Source of the DNA: an uncultured Rivibacter sp.
Lineage (GTDB): Bacteria > Pseudomonadota > Gammaproteobacteria > Burkholderiales > Burkholderiaceae
DNA: 64,000 nt
Assembly (NCBI GenBank): GCA_946480925.1
Contig: CAMLLU010000030.1
Location: 1 to 64,000, forward strand
Direction: 5' to 3'
Part shown: piece by piece, positions 32,409 through 41,410 of the stretch
Position numbering within the stretch: the stretch's first letter is position 1
Layout of the letters: every line of letters starts with the position of its first letter
Made by a program: the position numbers and the translations under genes
The notes under the pieces: model-generated
Databases searched by the model: none
What the model saw: only the letters and a program-made list of their open reading frames with translations
Told to the model about the DNA's origin: nothing

Positions 32409-33338
32409 ATGGGGATCGTCATGTGGTACGACGCGGTGTTGCCGCAGCGGCAGTCGGCTGCTGCTGCGCGCAAGACCGCTGCATCGACAACCAGCAAACC
32501 GGCCATGCGCACGGCCTCGCCGGTGATGCTGCACGAGGAGCCCGCTTCTGCGGGCCTGCCGCCCGGCAGCGTGCCGGCGCAGCCTTCGCTGCTGGCCGCG
32601 CTGCTGGCCGCCGAAAACGCCACCGAACGCCGCCGCACCGTGAGCACGCTGGTGCATTCGCTCGGCTTCGAATGGCTGGGCTATGGCCGGCTCATCCAGC
32701 TGGGCACGCACGCCATGCCGCTGTCGTTCTGCACCACCTATGCCGACCGGCGCTGGGTCGAGCGCTATTTCGGCGAGGGGTATCACGAAGAAGACCCGCG
32801 CCTGTCGATCGCATTGCGCTCCAGCCTGCCGGCCGTGTGGTGCACTGACCAGCTGGCCGCGCAGGCGGCAGGCGACGTGGCCGGCTCCAAACTGCGGCGC
32901 TTCGTGGGCGAGCTGGCCGACACCGGCATGCGCAGCGGCGTGCTGTTCGCACTGCCCGCGAATTCAGGCCCCGAGCGCCACTTCGTGAGCCTGCTCTCAC
33001 GCACGCCCGGCACGGGCTGGATGGGCGACGGCCTGCTCGGCCAGGTGCTCACGCTGGCCCTGTGCCTGCACGAGTTCTATTCACGCTATGCCGGCGCACC
33101 GCAAGCTGCCGAAGCGCCCGCCGTGCAGGCACCGAAGCTCACGCCGATCCAGCGCGACATCCTGGTGTGCGTGTCGCTAGGCATGGGCGACAAGGAAATC
33201 GCCGCTCGCCTGAGCCTCACGTTGCACAACGTGGACTACCACATGCGCCAGCTGCGGCGGCGCTTTGCGGTGCGCAACCGTGTGCAGTTGATGCAGGCGG
33301 CTCAGAACCTCGATCTTTCGGCGTCTGGTGCGGGCTGA
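32409..33338 (+). CDS. LuxR-type regulator with autoinducer-binding-like domain
   Basis: 309 residues. After a variable ~60-residue N-terminus, an autoinducer-binding-like domain (about 70-215; GFEWLGYG, then FCTTYADRRWVERYFGEGYH, then EEDPRL) keeps the Trp, Tyr and Asp-Pro expected of acyl-homoserine-lactone pockets. The C-terminal LuxR/GerE HTH (LTPIQRDILVCVSLGMGDKE, then IAARLSLTLHNVDYHMRQL) is complete. No luxI-type synthase is in the window, so it would act as a LuxR solo. A paralogue lies at 35843-36691 on the other strand. Confidence 0.85.
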   Translation: MGIVMWYDAVLPQRQSAAAARKTAASTTSKPAMRTASPVMLHEEPASAGLPPGSVPAQPSLLAALLAAENATERRRTVSTLVHSLGFEWLGYGRLIQLGTHAMPLSFCTTYADRRWVERYFGEGYHEEDPRLSIALRSSLPAVWCTDQLAAQAAGDVAGSKLRRFVGELADTGMRSGVLFALPANSGPERHFVSLLSRTPGTGWMGDGLLGQVLTLALCLHEFYSRYAGAPQAAEAPAVQAPKLTPIQRDILVCVSLGMGDKEIAARLSLTLHNVDYHMRQLRRRFAVRNRVQLMQAAQNLDLSASGAG

Positions 33339-33531
33339 AGCCATGGTCACATCCACCACACCTGCACGGCCTGGCCCCGTTCCTGAGCATTGCCATCAGC
33401 AGACGTAGCCTTCGACATGGGTAACAGTTGGTGAATCTGTCTGTTGCAGCTGACACGCCATGCCTTCGCCATGACAGCGTTGATGCGTCTGCACTAACTT
33501 GCCGCACCTCAACGATGACCAGGGTGTGGAC

Positions 33532-35799
33532 ATGTCCAAGAAGATCGCCGAGTGCATGAACCACGAGGGTTTACCTGACCCCGCAAGGCGAGCACTGTCC
33601 CTGGGCTTGGGGCTGTTCCCGATGCTTCCGCTGCTGCCGGGTTGCGGTGGGGCCGACGAACTCGGCCAGCCGTCGGACGTGCAAGGCCAAGGTGAGGACA
33701 GCGGTGCTTCGACGGAGGCGGCAGCCACCGCTTCCGGATCTGCTCCTGCCTCGGTGAGCGGCGTCTTCCGCCACCCGGGACTGCTGGTCACCGAACCGGA
33801 CTTCACCCGCATCCGTGAGCTGATCAAGAACGGCCAGCAACCGTGGACGGGCTGGTGGGACAAGTTGTGCGCCGATCGCTTCGCCACCCTGGACACCAAG
33901 CCCTACCCGCTGCCGGGCGTCTACCGGGCCGACGGCAGCAAGAACAATCTGTACGTCGACATCTGGCGCGCCTGGAGCCTGACGCTGCGCTGGAAGATCT
34001 CGGGCGACACGCGTTATGCCGACAAGGTGGTGGAGTTCCTGGACGCCTGGGCGAACACACTGAAGGTGGTCGGTACCGTCCCGCCGGGCTCGACGGCCCA
34101 CGACGATCACACCTTCATCCTGATGGCCGGCATGCAGGGCCACCAGTTCGCACAGATCGGCGAGATCCTGCGCACCTACTCCGGCTGGGCGCCGGAGAAG
34201 CTGAAGCGCTTCCAGGACATGCTGATGACGGTGTTCGCGCCCATCTCGTCGTGGTTCCTCAGCGATGGCCGCATCAAATCCCACGCCAACTGGGACATGG
34301 CCTCCATCGTCGGCGCCATGGCCATTGGCATCTTCTGCGACAACGTCGAGCTGTACAGGCTGGCCTGCGATTCGTACGCCGCCAACAACCGCGGCAAGCT
34401 CAGGAACTTCGGCAACGGCTCGGCCCTGCACGGCGTGTACTACATGCACCCCGGCCACTTCGGGCAGTGGGAGGAGAGCGGGCGCGACCAAGGCCACTCG
34501 ACGCTGGGCATGTCGCTGGGCGGCGACGTGATGGAAATGGCGTGGAACCAGGGCGACGACCTCTACGGGCTGTACAACAACCGCTTCCTCGCGGCGGCTG
34601 AATACGTGGCGCGGTCGAACCTGCTGGACGACAGCGGCAAGCCCTATGCGATGCCCTATGTGCCCGAGCACAACCCCACGGCACCGCACCCAGCGCCATG
34701 GACGGAGGTGAACCAGTCGTTCCAGCACGGCCGCAACGCGTGGGAGCCGATCTACAACCACTACGTCAACCGCATGGGACTGGCCGCGCCCAACGTCGCG
34801 CGCATGGTGATGTGGTGCGAGCCGAAGCAAGGGGGCAGCAGTGATGACATCTGGTGGCCGACGCTGATCCATCGCCGCGTGCCGTATGCCGGGCCAATGA
34901 AGCCTCCGTCGGGCCTCACGGGCCATTTGAACGACGGCCGCGTGCTGCTGTCGTGGTGGGGCAGCGTGGGAGCGACTGCCTATGTCGTGCAGCGCGGCAC
35001 GTCGGCCAGGGGTCCCTTTGCCCCATTGGCCACGATTGCAGCCGACCAGCTGCTCACCTACACCGATGCGCCGCCCAAGGGCATCTGGTTCTACCAGGTG
35101 GTGGCCCAGGGCCCCGGCGCGCCGCGCAACGGCTCCAACACGGTCCGGATCCCGGTCCCCGGCGAACTGCGCTTTCGGATGCCACTGGACAGCGCGAACG
35201 GCCTGGTCGCCACCGGCACGCTGCTGAAGCCGGACGGCACTTCGACTTCCGTGGAGGGCAAGCTGCTGGACGGCGCGACCTGGGGCGAGGGGCGCAACAA
35301 GGAAGACAAGGCCGTCGTGTTCGATGGCATCAAGGCGGGCCTGCAGCTGCCGTCCGGCTTGTTCAACAACCTGGACGACTTCACGGTGTCCATGTGGGCC
35401 TATGCCAACGGGCTGCGCTGGGACACCTGCATCCTGTTCGCCGGGACCGATGCCTTCTCGTGTCTCCACATCGCCCCGAAGGCCGGCCGTGGCCTGCGCT
35501 ACGGCATCTACGGTGCAACCCACAACGACACGCGTGCGCTGGAAGCACCCAGCTTCATGGCCACGAAACGCTGGGTTCATGTCGCGGTCACGCACAAGGG
35601 CACGACGGGTCGGCTCTATGTCGATGGCATCGAGGTGGCGAATGCCGACCACATGACGCTGACGCCCCGCCAAGTGGGCGACCAGGTGACCTTCCTGGGG
35701 CGCAACTGGGGGCATCCGTCGTTCCACGGCCGCATCCAGGACTTCCGCATCTACGCGGGGGCCCTGAGCGCAGCGGAGATCGCAGCGCTGGCCAAGTGA
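33532..35799 (+). CDS. Secreted alginate-lyase-like lipoprotein with LamG domain
   Basis: 755 residues. Signal with lipobox LLPGC (C38). Residues ~80-440 form a helical toroid like alginate/chondroitin lyases: NWDMASIVGAMAIGIFCDN, then ALHGVYYMHPGHFGQWEESG and RDQGHSTLGMSLGGDV. The ESGRDQGH motif with the following His matches alginate lyases of the PF05426 type. A fibronectin-III-like module (about 460-550) and a C-terminal LamG/concanavalin-like domain (about 575-750) could bind polysaccharide. It probably cleaves an acidic polysaccharide outside the cell. Flanked by two LuxR-type genes, which may control it. Confidence 0.8.
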   Translation: MSKKIAECMNHEGLPDPARRALSLGLGLFPMLPLLPGCGGADELGQPSDVQGQGEDSGASTEAAATASGSAPASVSGVFRHPGLLVTEPDFTRIRELIKNGQQPWTGWWDKLCADRFATLDTKPYPLPGVYRADGSKNNLYVDIWRAWSLTLRWKISGDTRYADKVVEFLDAWANTLKVVGTVPPGSTAHDDHTFILMAGMQGHQFAQIGEILRTYSGWAPEKLKRFQDMLMTVFAPISSWFLSDGRIKSHANWDMASIVGAMAIGIFCDNVELYRLACDSYAANNRGKLRNFGNGSALHGVYYMHPGHFGQWEESGRDQGHSTLGMSLGGDVMEMAWNQGDDLYGLYNNRFLAAAEYVARSNLLDDSGKPYAMPYVPEHNPTAPHPAPWTEVNQSFQHGRNAWEPIYNHYVNRMGLAAPNVARMVMWCEPKQGGSSDDIWWPTLIHRRVPYAGPMKPPSGLTGHLNDGRVLLSWWGSVGATAYVVQRGTSARGPFAPLATIAADQLLTYTDAPPKGIWFYQVVAQGPGAPRNGSNTVRIPVPGELRFRMPLDSANGLVATGTLLKPDGTSTSVEGKLLDGATWGEGRNKEDKAVVFDGIKAGLQLPSGLFNNLDDFTVSMWAYANGLRWDTCILFAGTDAFSCLHIAPKAGRGLRYGIYGATHNDTRALEAPSFMATKRWVHVAVTHKGTTGRLYVDGIEVANADHMTLTPRQVGDQVTFLGRNWGHPSFHGRIQDFRIYAGALSAAEIAALAK

Positions 35800-35842
35800 C
35801 GCAGGGCCCGGCAACGGCCGGGCCCCGTTTTCGGCCACTGCG

Positions 35843-36691
35843 TCAGGCGGCCAGGCCCTCCGCCTCCCTCACCGCATTCACCAGCTGCACGCGGTTGCGC
35901 GCGGCAAAGCGCCGCCGCAGCTGGCGCATGTGGTAGTCCACCGTGTGCCCGGAAAGCTTCAGGTGGTAGGCGATCTCCTTGTCGCTGCGGCCCTGGATCA
36001 GGTAGTTGAGGATGTGCTGCTGCGTGGGCGGCATGTCGGCCGCCGGGCTGGGCCGCGTCGTCACCGAGGGGCTGCGCTTTGCCAGGCATTCGTGCACGCT
36101 GAGTGCCAGCGTCAATGCCTGGCCCAGCACGCTGTCGACGATCCACAGCCGGTTCGGCGAGCTCGACATGAGGCTGATCACCGTGCGCTCGTCGGCCCGC
36201 GTGGGCGATGCCAGGCTGAAGAACACGCCGCTGCGAATGCCGCTGTCGCGAAAGTCGTCGAGGAAGCGGCGGCGGTGCGGCGTCAGCGGCACGCTGTTGA
36301 GGGGTGCCGTCAGGTGGTCGACGTCCCACAGCAGCGGCAGGCTGGAGCACGGTGCGTCCTGGTGGCGTGAATCGACTTCGTAGTAGCGCTCGTCGAAGTA
36401 ACGTTGCGTCCACGCCGGGTGGCCGTAGCTGGTGAAGAAGGTGAGCGGCACCGAGCACGAGCGCTGCTGGCTCACCGTGCCGTAGCCCAGCCACTCGAAG
36501 CCGATGGCGTGCAGCATGGCGCGCACGAGGTGCTGCCGTTCCTCGCCGCTGCTGGCGCACAGCAGGTCGTTCACCACGCTGGGCACGCGCGGCAGTGCCG
36601 CGGCACCGGCGGGCGATGCCACGAGGTCTTCTTCCGCATACAGCAGTGGCCCGGCGAGGGCCGGCAGGGCTGAGCCGCCTTCGTACTTCAT
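35843..36691 (-). CDS. LuxR-type regulator, paralogue of the gene at 32409
   Basis: 282 residues. The autoinducer-binding-like domain (GFEWLGYGTVSQQ, then TSYGHPAWTQRYFDERYYEV) resembles the paralogue, but its Asp-Pro is Asp-Ser (VDSRHQD), so ligand range may differ. The HTH (IQGRSDKEIAYHLKLSGHTV, then DYHMRQLRRRFAARNRVQL) is nearly the same in the recognition helix region, suggesting similar DNA targets. Start ATG 36691 is preferred over 36748. Convergent with the lyase gene. Confidence 0.85.
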   Translation of the reverse strand: MKYEGGSALPALAGPLLYAEEDLVASPAGAAALPRVPSVVNDLLCASSGEERQHLVRAMLHAIGFEWLGYGTVSQQRSCSVPLTFFTSYGHPAWTQRYFDERYYEVDSRHQDAPCSSLPLLWDVDHLTAPLNSVPLTPHRRRFLDDFRDSGIRSGVFFSLASPTRADERTVISLMSSSPNRLWIVDSVLGQALTLALSVHECLAKRSPSVTTRPSPAADMPPTQQHILNYLIQGRSDKEIAYHLKLSGHTVDYHMRQLRRRFAARNRVQLVNAVREAEGLAA

Positions 36692-36744
36692 CGCTTCGCC
36701 TTTCAGTTCAGGTTCCTCACCGCTCGAGCAGTGCCGCAGCGCAG

Positions 36745-37815
36745 TCAAGCGGGCGCGGCGAAGCCGCTACGGGGGTGGGCCACGACAGACACGCCATGGC
36801 CGGCGAGGTGGAGGCTCACGGGGGCGCCACGAGACAGCGGCTGCCTGACGTCCGGCGAGACGACGAAGATGTCGCCCAGCAGGCTGCCGAGGGTGTACTC
36901 CATGACACTGCCTACGTATGTCTGCTTGATGACGCGTGCCGCCAGCCCCGAGCTGCTGACCGGCCCGATGACCCAGGCCTCGGGCCGCACCGCCACCTTC
37001 ACCGGCCCGGGCGGCACGGCCTGCGCGGGGCGGATGGACAGCGAGCCCAGCGACACGCTGCCGTCGGCCTGGCTCATGCCGTCGAACAGCATCGCCTCGC
37101 CCATGAAGCCGGCCACGAACTCCGACCGAGGCGACTCGTACAGCTCGTGCGGCGTGCCGGACTGTGCGATGACGCCCTGCTCCATCACGATGATCTGGTC
37201 GCTCACCGCCAGTGCCTCGCTCTGGTCGTGCGTGACGTAGGCCACCGTGAGCGACAGGCGCTGCTGCAGCGAGCGGATCTCCTCCCGCATCGAGCGGCGC
37301 AGCCGCGCGTCGAGGTTCGACAGCGGTTCGTCGAACAGCAGCACCGCCGGCTCCAGCGCCAGCGCGCGGGCCAGCGCCACACGCTGCTGCTGGCCGCCCG
37401 AAAGCTCGCTCGGCATGCGGGCGTCGAGCCCGCGCAGGCCCACCGTCTCGAGCATCACCGCGGCCTTGGCGCGGGCCTGGTCCACCGGCAACCCCGACAT
37501 GCGCAGCCCGTACGACACGTTCTCGATCACGTTCATGTGCGGGAACAGCGCATAGCTCTGGAACACCAGGCTCACGTTGCGCTGCGCCGGCCCGAGCGTG
37601 GTGACGTCGCGGCCGTCGATGAAGATCTGCCCCGACGTGGGCGACTCCAGCCCCGCGATCATGCGCAGCGTGGTGGTCTTGCCGCAGCCCGACGGCCCGA
37701 GGATGGTGGTGAGGCTGCCCTTTTCCACCCCGAAACTGATGTTGCGCACGGCCAGCGGCGAGTCCACCGAGGAGCCGTAGCGTTTGGAGACGTTGCGGAA
37801 TTCGATGCCGTACAT
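36745..37815 (-). CDS. ABC importer ATPase (Afu/Fbp-type)
   Basis: 356 residues. Walker A GPSGCGKTT, Q-loop SLVFQSYALFPH, signature LSGGQQQRVALARAL, Walker B AVLLFDEPLSNLD and His-loop VTHDQSEAL are all present, with a C-terminal TOBE-like domain (about 270-350). It powers the importer formed with the permease at 37842 and the binding protein at 40275. The last dozen codons (AHPRSGFAAPA) are encoded by a 26-bp repeat that recurs at 59640, so a repeat element appears to have become the C-terminus. Confidence 0.92.
   Translation of the reverse strand: MYGIEFRNVSKRYGSSVDSPLAVRNISFGVEKGSLTTILGPSGCGKTTTLRMIAGLESPTSGQIFIDGRDVTTLGPAQRNVSLVFQSYALFPHMNVIENVSYGLRMSGLPVDQARAKAAVMLETVGLRGLDARMPSELSGGQQQRVALARALALEPAVLLFDEPLSNLDARLRRSMREEIRSLQQRLSLTVAYVTHDQSEALAVSDQIIVMEQGVIAQSGTPHELYESPRSEFVAGFMGEAMLFDGMSQADGSVSLGSLSIRPAQAVPPGPVKVAVRPEAWVIGPVSSSGLAARVIKQTYVGSVMEYTLGSLLGDIFVVSPDVRQPLSRGAPVSLHLAGHGVSVVAHPRSGFAAPA
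36757..36782. repeat. 26-bp dispersed repeat, copy 1
   Basis: Contains AAGCCGCTACGGGGGTGGGC. Identical over 26 bp to 59640-59665, and a 20-bp variant is at 40251-40270. All three lie at or just after the 3' ends of minus-strand genes. This copy is inside the coding end of the ABC ATPase. Confidence 0.8.
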
Positions 37816-37841
37816 CGTTGTCGTTCCTTCCTGGGAGTCAG

Positions 37842-40076
37842 TCAGAGTGCGCGCTGCGGCGCGAGCGCCGGCTGTGCCGGGGCGGTTTCGGCGGCGGCCA
37901 CCTCGCGCCGGCCGAGCTTGCGGTCGCCCACGAGCCATTGGATGGCGGCGGTGGCGAGCGCCATCAGCACGATGAGCGCCGTGCTGTACGCCAGCGCCAC
38001 GCCGTAGTCGCCCTGCCCCACGCGGCCGATGATGAAGGTGGTGGCCAGCTCGGTCTGCGCGGTGACCAGGAAGATCACCGCCGATACGGTGGTCATGGCC
38101 CGCACGAAGCTGTAGATCAGCGAGGCCGCCACCGCCGGCTTGAGCAGCGGCAGCACCACGTTCCACAACGTGCGCGCGGTGGAGGCGCGCAGCATCAGCG
38201 AGGCCTCGTCGAGCGACTTGTCCAGCTGCCTGAAGGCGGCCGAGCCGGCGCGCACGCCCACCGGCAGGTTGCGGAACATGAAGCACATCACGATGATGAG
38301 CCCGCTGCCGGTGAGCTCGAACGGCGGTACGTTGAAGGCGAGGATGTAGCTCACGCCCAGCACCGTGCCCGGAATGGCAAACGCCATCAGCGCAGAAAAC
38401 TCGAACGCGCCCTGCCCGCGGAACTGCAGCCGCGCCAGCAGCCAGGCGATCAGCAGGCCCAGCCCGGCGGTCAGCGGCGCTGCGGCGGCGGCCAGCTTCA
38501 CCGTGGTGAACAGCGAGTCCCATGCGATGCCCTGCCAGATGAGCGAGCCGCCCTCGATGGCGATGCCGAACGCATTCTGGAAATGCGCCAGCGTGGGCGA
38601 GTAGTTGCGTCCCCAGGTCTGCACGAAGCCGCCGCTGAAGGCGAACAGGTACACCACCAGCGTGAACGCCAGCCACGGGATGGCCACCGCCAGTGCCACC
38701 CGGCGCAGGCCGTCCGGCAGCCGCATCGCGATGCCCGCATCGCCCTTGCCCGACACGGTGGTGAAGTTGCGCTTGCCCAGCACGCCGCGCTGCAGCGCGA
38801 ACACGCCCAGTGCGAACAGCGTGAGGATCCACGCCAGCGCCGCCGCGCGCCCCTGGTCGAACTGGGCGCCGACGATGGCGAAGAAGATCTCGGTGGAGAG
38901 CACCGAGAACTGCCCGCCGGCCACGATGGGGTTGCCGAAGTCGGCAATGCTCTCGATGAAGCCCACGAGGAAGGCATTGGCCAGCCCCGGCAGCATCAAC
39001 GGAAAGGTCACGTGGCGGAAGGTGCGCCACGGGCTCGCACGCAGCGTCTGCGAGGCTTCCTCGAGCGAAGGGCTGATGCCCTGCACCACGCCGCGCACGA
39101 TGAGGAAGGCGATCGGCGTGAAGGCGAACAGCTGCGCGAGCCACACGCCGAACCAGCCGTAGAACCAGCGCCCCGGCGTGATGCCGAAGGCCCATTCGAG
39201 GAACTGGTTCACGAGCCCGGCGCGGCCGAACAGCAGGATGAGCCCGAGCCCGACCACGAACGGCGGCGTGATGATCGGCAGCGGCGCGAGCAGCCGCAGC
39301 ACCCGGCGCACGCGCGAGTCGCTGCGGTCTTCGATCAGCGCGAGCAAGGTGCCCAGCACCGTGGTGCTGGCGCCGGTGAGCACCGCCAGGAACAGCGTGT
39401 TCCAGGCCACGCCGCAGGCTGCGCCGGTGGTCACGCAGCCCAGGCCCCAGATGCGCTCGTTGGCGATGCGCGACCAGCCGGCGGTGAAGCTCCACTGGCC
39501 GCCCTCTTCGACGAAGGCACCGGCCAGCGCGCGCGTCACCGGAAAGGCCACGAACAGCAGCAGCAGGCTGCCACTGGCGACCACCGCGCCCGAGACGAAC
39601 AGGTCGCCCCGGAAAGCGCCCAGGCGCGCGAGGCCGAAGGCGATCTGCAGCAGCAGCGCGGCCAGCACCAGCGTCGCGCCCCAGCCGAAGCCGGGCTGTG
39701 TGGCCGGCTCGGCGCCGGCGAACCACGGCGCGAGCCAGGCGATGCCGCTGCCCTGCAGCCCGATGGCAAAGCCCTGGGCCAGCACCGCGATGAGGCCCAG
39801 CACGCCGCTGGCGAGCAGCACCTGCCCCTGCATGCGACCCGGCGCGAGCGCGGCCGCGGCCAGGCCGATGACCAGTGCCACGGCGCCCCAGACCAGCCAG
39901 CCGCGGCGATGCAGCAGCACCTGGGCCAGCGCCGAGGAGGTGTCGTGGCCGCCGGCCAGCTCACCCGGGCTCAGGGCGAACAGCCCCTCGGGCAGCTGGT
40001 ACCAGGGCAGCAGTGCAAAGGCGGCCAGGCCCAGCAGCGCCCAGACGGCGATGGCCTTGTTGTTGCGAAAGTCCAT
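37842..40076 (-). CDS. ABC importer fused permease (Afu/FbpB-type)
   Basis: 744 residues with two tandem permease domains, as in the long AfuB/FbpB family. At least 14 hydrophobic helices are seen. The first BPD-type coupling motif is near EEASQTLRASPWRTFRHVTF, and the second near DEASLMLRASTARTLWNVVL. Each has the EAA-loop pattern that contacts the ATPase. The N-terminal ~250 residues hold extra helices. Lies 26 bp upstream of the ATPase gene on the same strand. Confidence 0.9.
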   Translation of the reverse strand: MDFRNNKAIAVWALLGLAAFALLPWYQLPEGLFALSPGELAGGHDTSSALAQVLLHRRGWLVWGAVALVIGLAAAALAPGRMQGQVLLASGVLGLIAVLAQGFAIGLQGSGIAWLAPWFAGAEPATQPGFGWGATLVLAALLLQIAFGLARLGAFRGDLFVSGAVVASGSLLLLFVAFPVTRALAGAFVEEGGQWSFTAGWSRIANERIWGLGCVTTGAACGVAWNTLFLAVLTGASTTVLGTLLALIEDRSDSRVRRVLRLLAPLPIITPPFVVGLGLILLFGRAGLVNQFLEWAFGITPGRWFYGWFGVWLAQLFAFTPIAFLIVRGVVQGISPSLEEASQTLRASPWRTFRHVTFPLMLPGLANAFLVGFIESIADFGNPIVAGGQFSVLSTEIFFAIVGAQFDQGRAAALAWILTLFALGVFALQRGVLGKRNFTTVSGKGDAGIAMRLPDGLRRVALAVAIPWLAFTLVVYLFAFSGGFVQTWGRNYSPTLAHFQNAFGIAIEGGSLIWQGIAWDSLFTTVKLAAAAAPLTAGLGLLIAWLLARLQFRGQGAFEFSALMAFAIPGTVLGVSYILAFNVPPFELTGSGLIIVMCFMFRNLPVGVRAGSAAFRQLDKSLDEASLMLRASTARTLWNVVLPLLKPAVAASLIYSFVRAMTTVSAVIFLVTAQTELATTFIIGRVGQGDYGVALAYSTALIVLMALATAAIQWLVGDRKLGRREVAAAETAPAQPALAPQRAL

Positions 40077-40152
40077 GGCGTGATTGCCTTCTTCTCTCAG
40101 TTGCTGCGCCGCGCCGCGCGCGACCCGCGACGGATCAAACGGGATTCAACAG

Positions 40153-40242
40153 CCTTCACCGCGGAGGCGCAGAGGTCGCGAAGATTCGCGGAGAAATGCA
40201 GATGTGCTCCGCGCCCTCCGCGCCTCCGTGGTGAATGAATTG
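40153..40242. repeat. Dispersed palindromic repeat, copy A
   Basis: Begins CCTTCACCGCGGAGGCGCAG and ends CTCCGTGGTGAATGAATTG; its ends are inverted repeats. Related copies are at 59314-59414 and 62533-62632, same orientation. It fills most of the gap between the permease and binding-protein genes. Confidence 0.85.
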
Positions 40243-40250
40243 GGGTTCAT

Positions 40251-40270
40251 GCCGCTACGGGGGTGGTCCA
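40251..40270. repeat. 26-bp dispersed repeat, variant copy
   Basis: GCCGCTACGGGGGTGGTCCA, one base different from the matching part of the copies at 36757 and 59640. It lies just after the stop of the binding-protein gene. Confidence 0.7.
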
Positions 40271-40274
40271 TACA

Positions 40275-41306
40275 TCACCGGGGCAGCGAGTTCACCTCGC
40301 GCTCCCAGCGCTCGATCAGGCGCTTGCGCTCGGCCGACTTGCCGTATTTCGCGTAGTCGTAGGGGATGAACTTGATGGTACGGAAGTCGGGAATGCGGCT
40401 GTCCAGCGGCGTGGTCTTGTTCGACGGCAGCTGGAACTGCTTGGCCGCCACGCCGAGCTGCTGCGCATTGGGCGTGAGCGCCCATTCGTAGAACTTCTTC
40501 GCGTTGTCGAGGTTGCGCGCGCCCTTGATGATCGACATGGAGCCGATCTCGGCGCCGGTGCCTTCGCACGGCGTGGAGGTGGCCACCGGAAAGCCCTGCA
40601 TCTGCTCGCCCGGTGCATCGTGCACGAAGCTGATCGACACCGTGGTCTCGCCACGCGCCGCCGCCTTGATGGGACCGGTGCCCGAGCGGGTGTACTGGCT
40701 GACGTTCCTGTGCAGGCCCTTGAGGTATTCGTAGGCCTTGTCTTCGCCCATGAGCTGCACGATGGTGGCGATCATCGTGTAGGCCGTGCCCGAGCTGGCC
40801 GGGTTGGCCACCTGCACCTCGCCCTTCAGCTCGGGCGCGAGCAGGTCCTTCCAGCACTTGGGCGCCGGGAGCTTCTTCTTGGCCAGCAGCTCGGTGTTGA
40901 AGCCGAAGCCCAGCGGGCCGGAATACACGCCCACGGTGCGCCAGCCCGACTGCTGCGCCTGGGCCTGCGCCCATGGGTGCAGCTGCGGCAGGCTGGGCGA
41001 CTTGTACTCGAGCGTCAGGTCCTGCTCGGCGGCCTGAAGGTGCGGGTCGCCGGTGCCGCCGAACCACACGTCGGTCTTCGGGTTGGCGCGCTCGGCGATC
41101 AGCTGCGCCAGCGCCTCGCCGCTGCCGCGCTTGAGCACGTTGACCTTGATGCCCGAGCTGCGGGCAAAGGCCGAGCTCATCATCGAACACCACTCGTCCT
41201 GCACCGAGCAGACGACATTGAGCTGGCCGGCGCCCTGAGCATGGGCTGCCGCGCCGGTGGCGAACACGGCGGCAGCCGCCACCGCCCGAAAGCTGCATGG
41301 ATTCAT
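40275..41306 (-). CDS. ABC importer substrate-binding protein (AfuA-like)
   Basis: 343 residues, signal peptide RAVAAAAVFATGAAAHAQG. Type 2 binding-protein fold with LNVVCSVQDEWCSMMSSAFA, then VNVLKRGSGEALAQL and KTDVWFGGTGDPHLQAAEQ, close in style to AfuA, which in Actinobacillus binds hexose phosphates; Fbp-type iron binders are the alternative. The iron-liganding Tyr-Tyr pair expected of FbpA is not obvious. ATG 41306 has SD AGAGGAG. The regulator pair at 41411-43494 may control this importer. Confidence 0.85.
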   Translation of the reverse strand: MNPCSFRAVAAAAVFATGAAAHAQGAGQLNVVCSVQDEWCSMMSSAFARSSGIKVNVLKRGSGEALAQLIAERANPKTDVWFGGTGDPHLQAAEQDLTLEYKSPSLPQLHPWAQAQAQQSGWRTVGVYSGPLGFGFNTELLAKKKLPAPKCWKDLLAPELKGEVQVANPASSGTAYTMIATIVQLMGEDKAYEYLKGLHRNVSQYTRSGTGPIKAAARGETTVSISFVHDAPGEQMQGFPVATSTPCEGTGAEIGSMSIIKGARNLDNAKKFYEWALTPNAQQLGVAAKQFQLPSNKTTPLDSRIPDFRTIKFIPYDYAKYGKSAERKRLIERWEREVNSLPR

Positions 41307-41410
41307 CGAACGTTTCTCCTCTGGTATGGAATTCGAAGGAAAGACGCGCCCCGCATGCACCGCACCCCGGGGCATGCATCACGCCATGAGACGGAAGGTG
41401 GTGCGCCGGG

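Noticed and set aside
29550..32786. Minus-strand frame of 1,078 codons over the second kinase
   Set aside because: The plus strand has a complete kinase; the antisense product has no motif.
37818..40238. Plus-strand frame of 806 codons over the permease
   Set aside because: Gln/His/Arg/Glu-rich shadow; the minus strand encodes a full two-domain permease.
40275..41306. Clear Fe(III)-binding FbpA
   Set aside because: The adjacent tyrosine pair used for iron is not evident and the sequence style is closer to AfuA.
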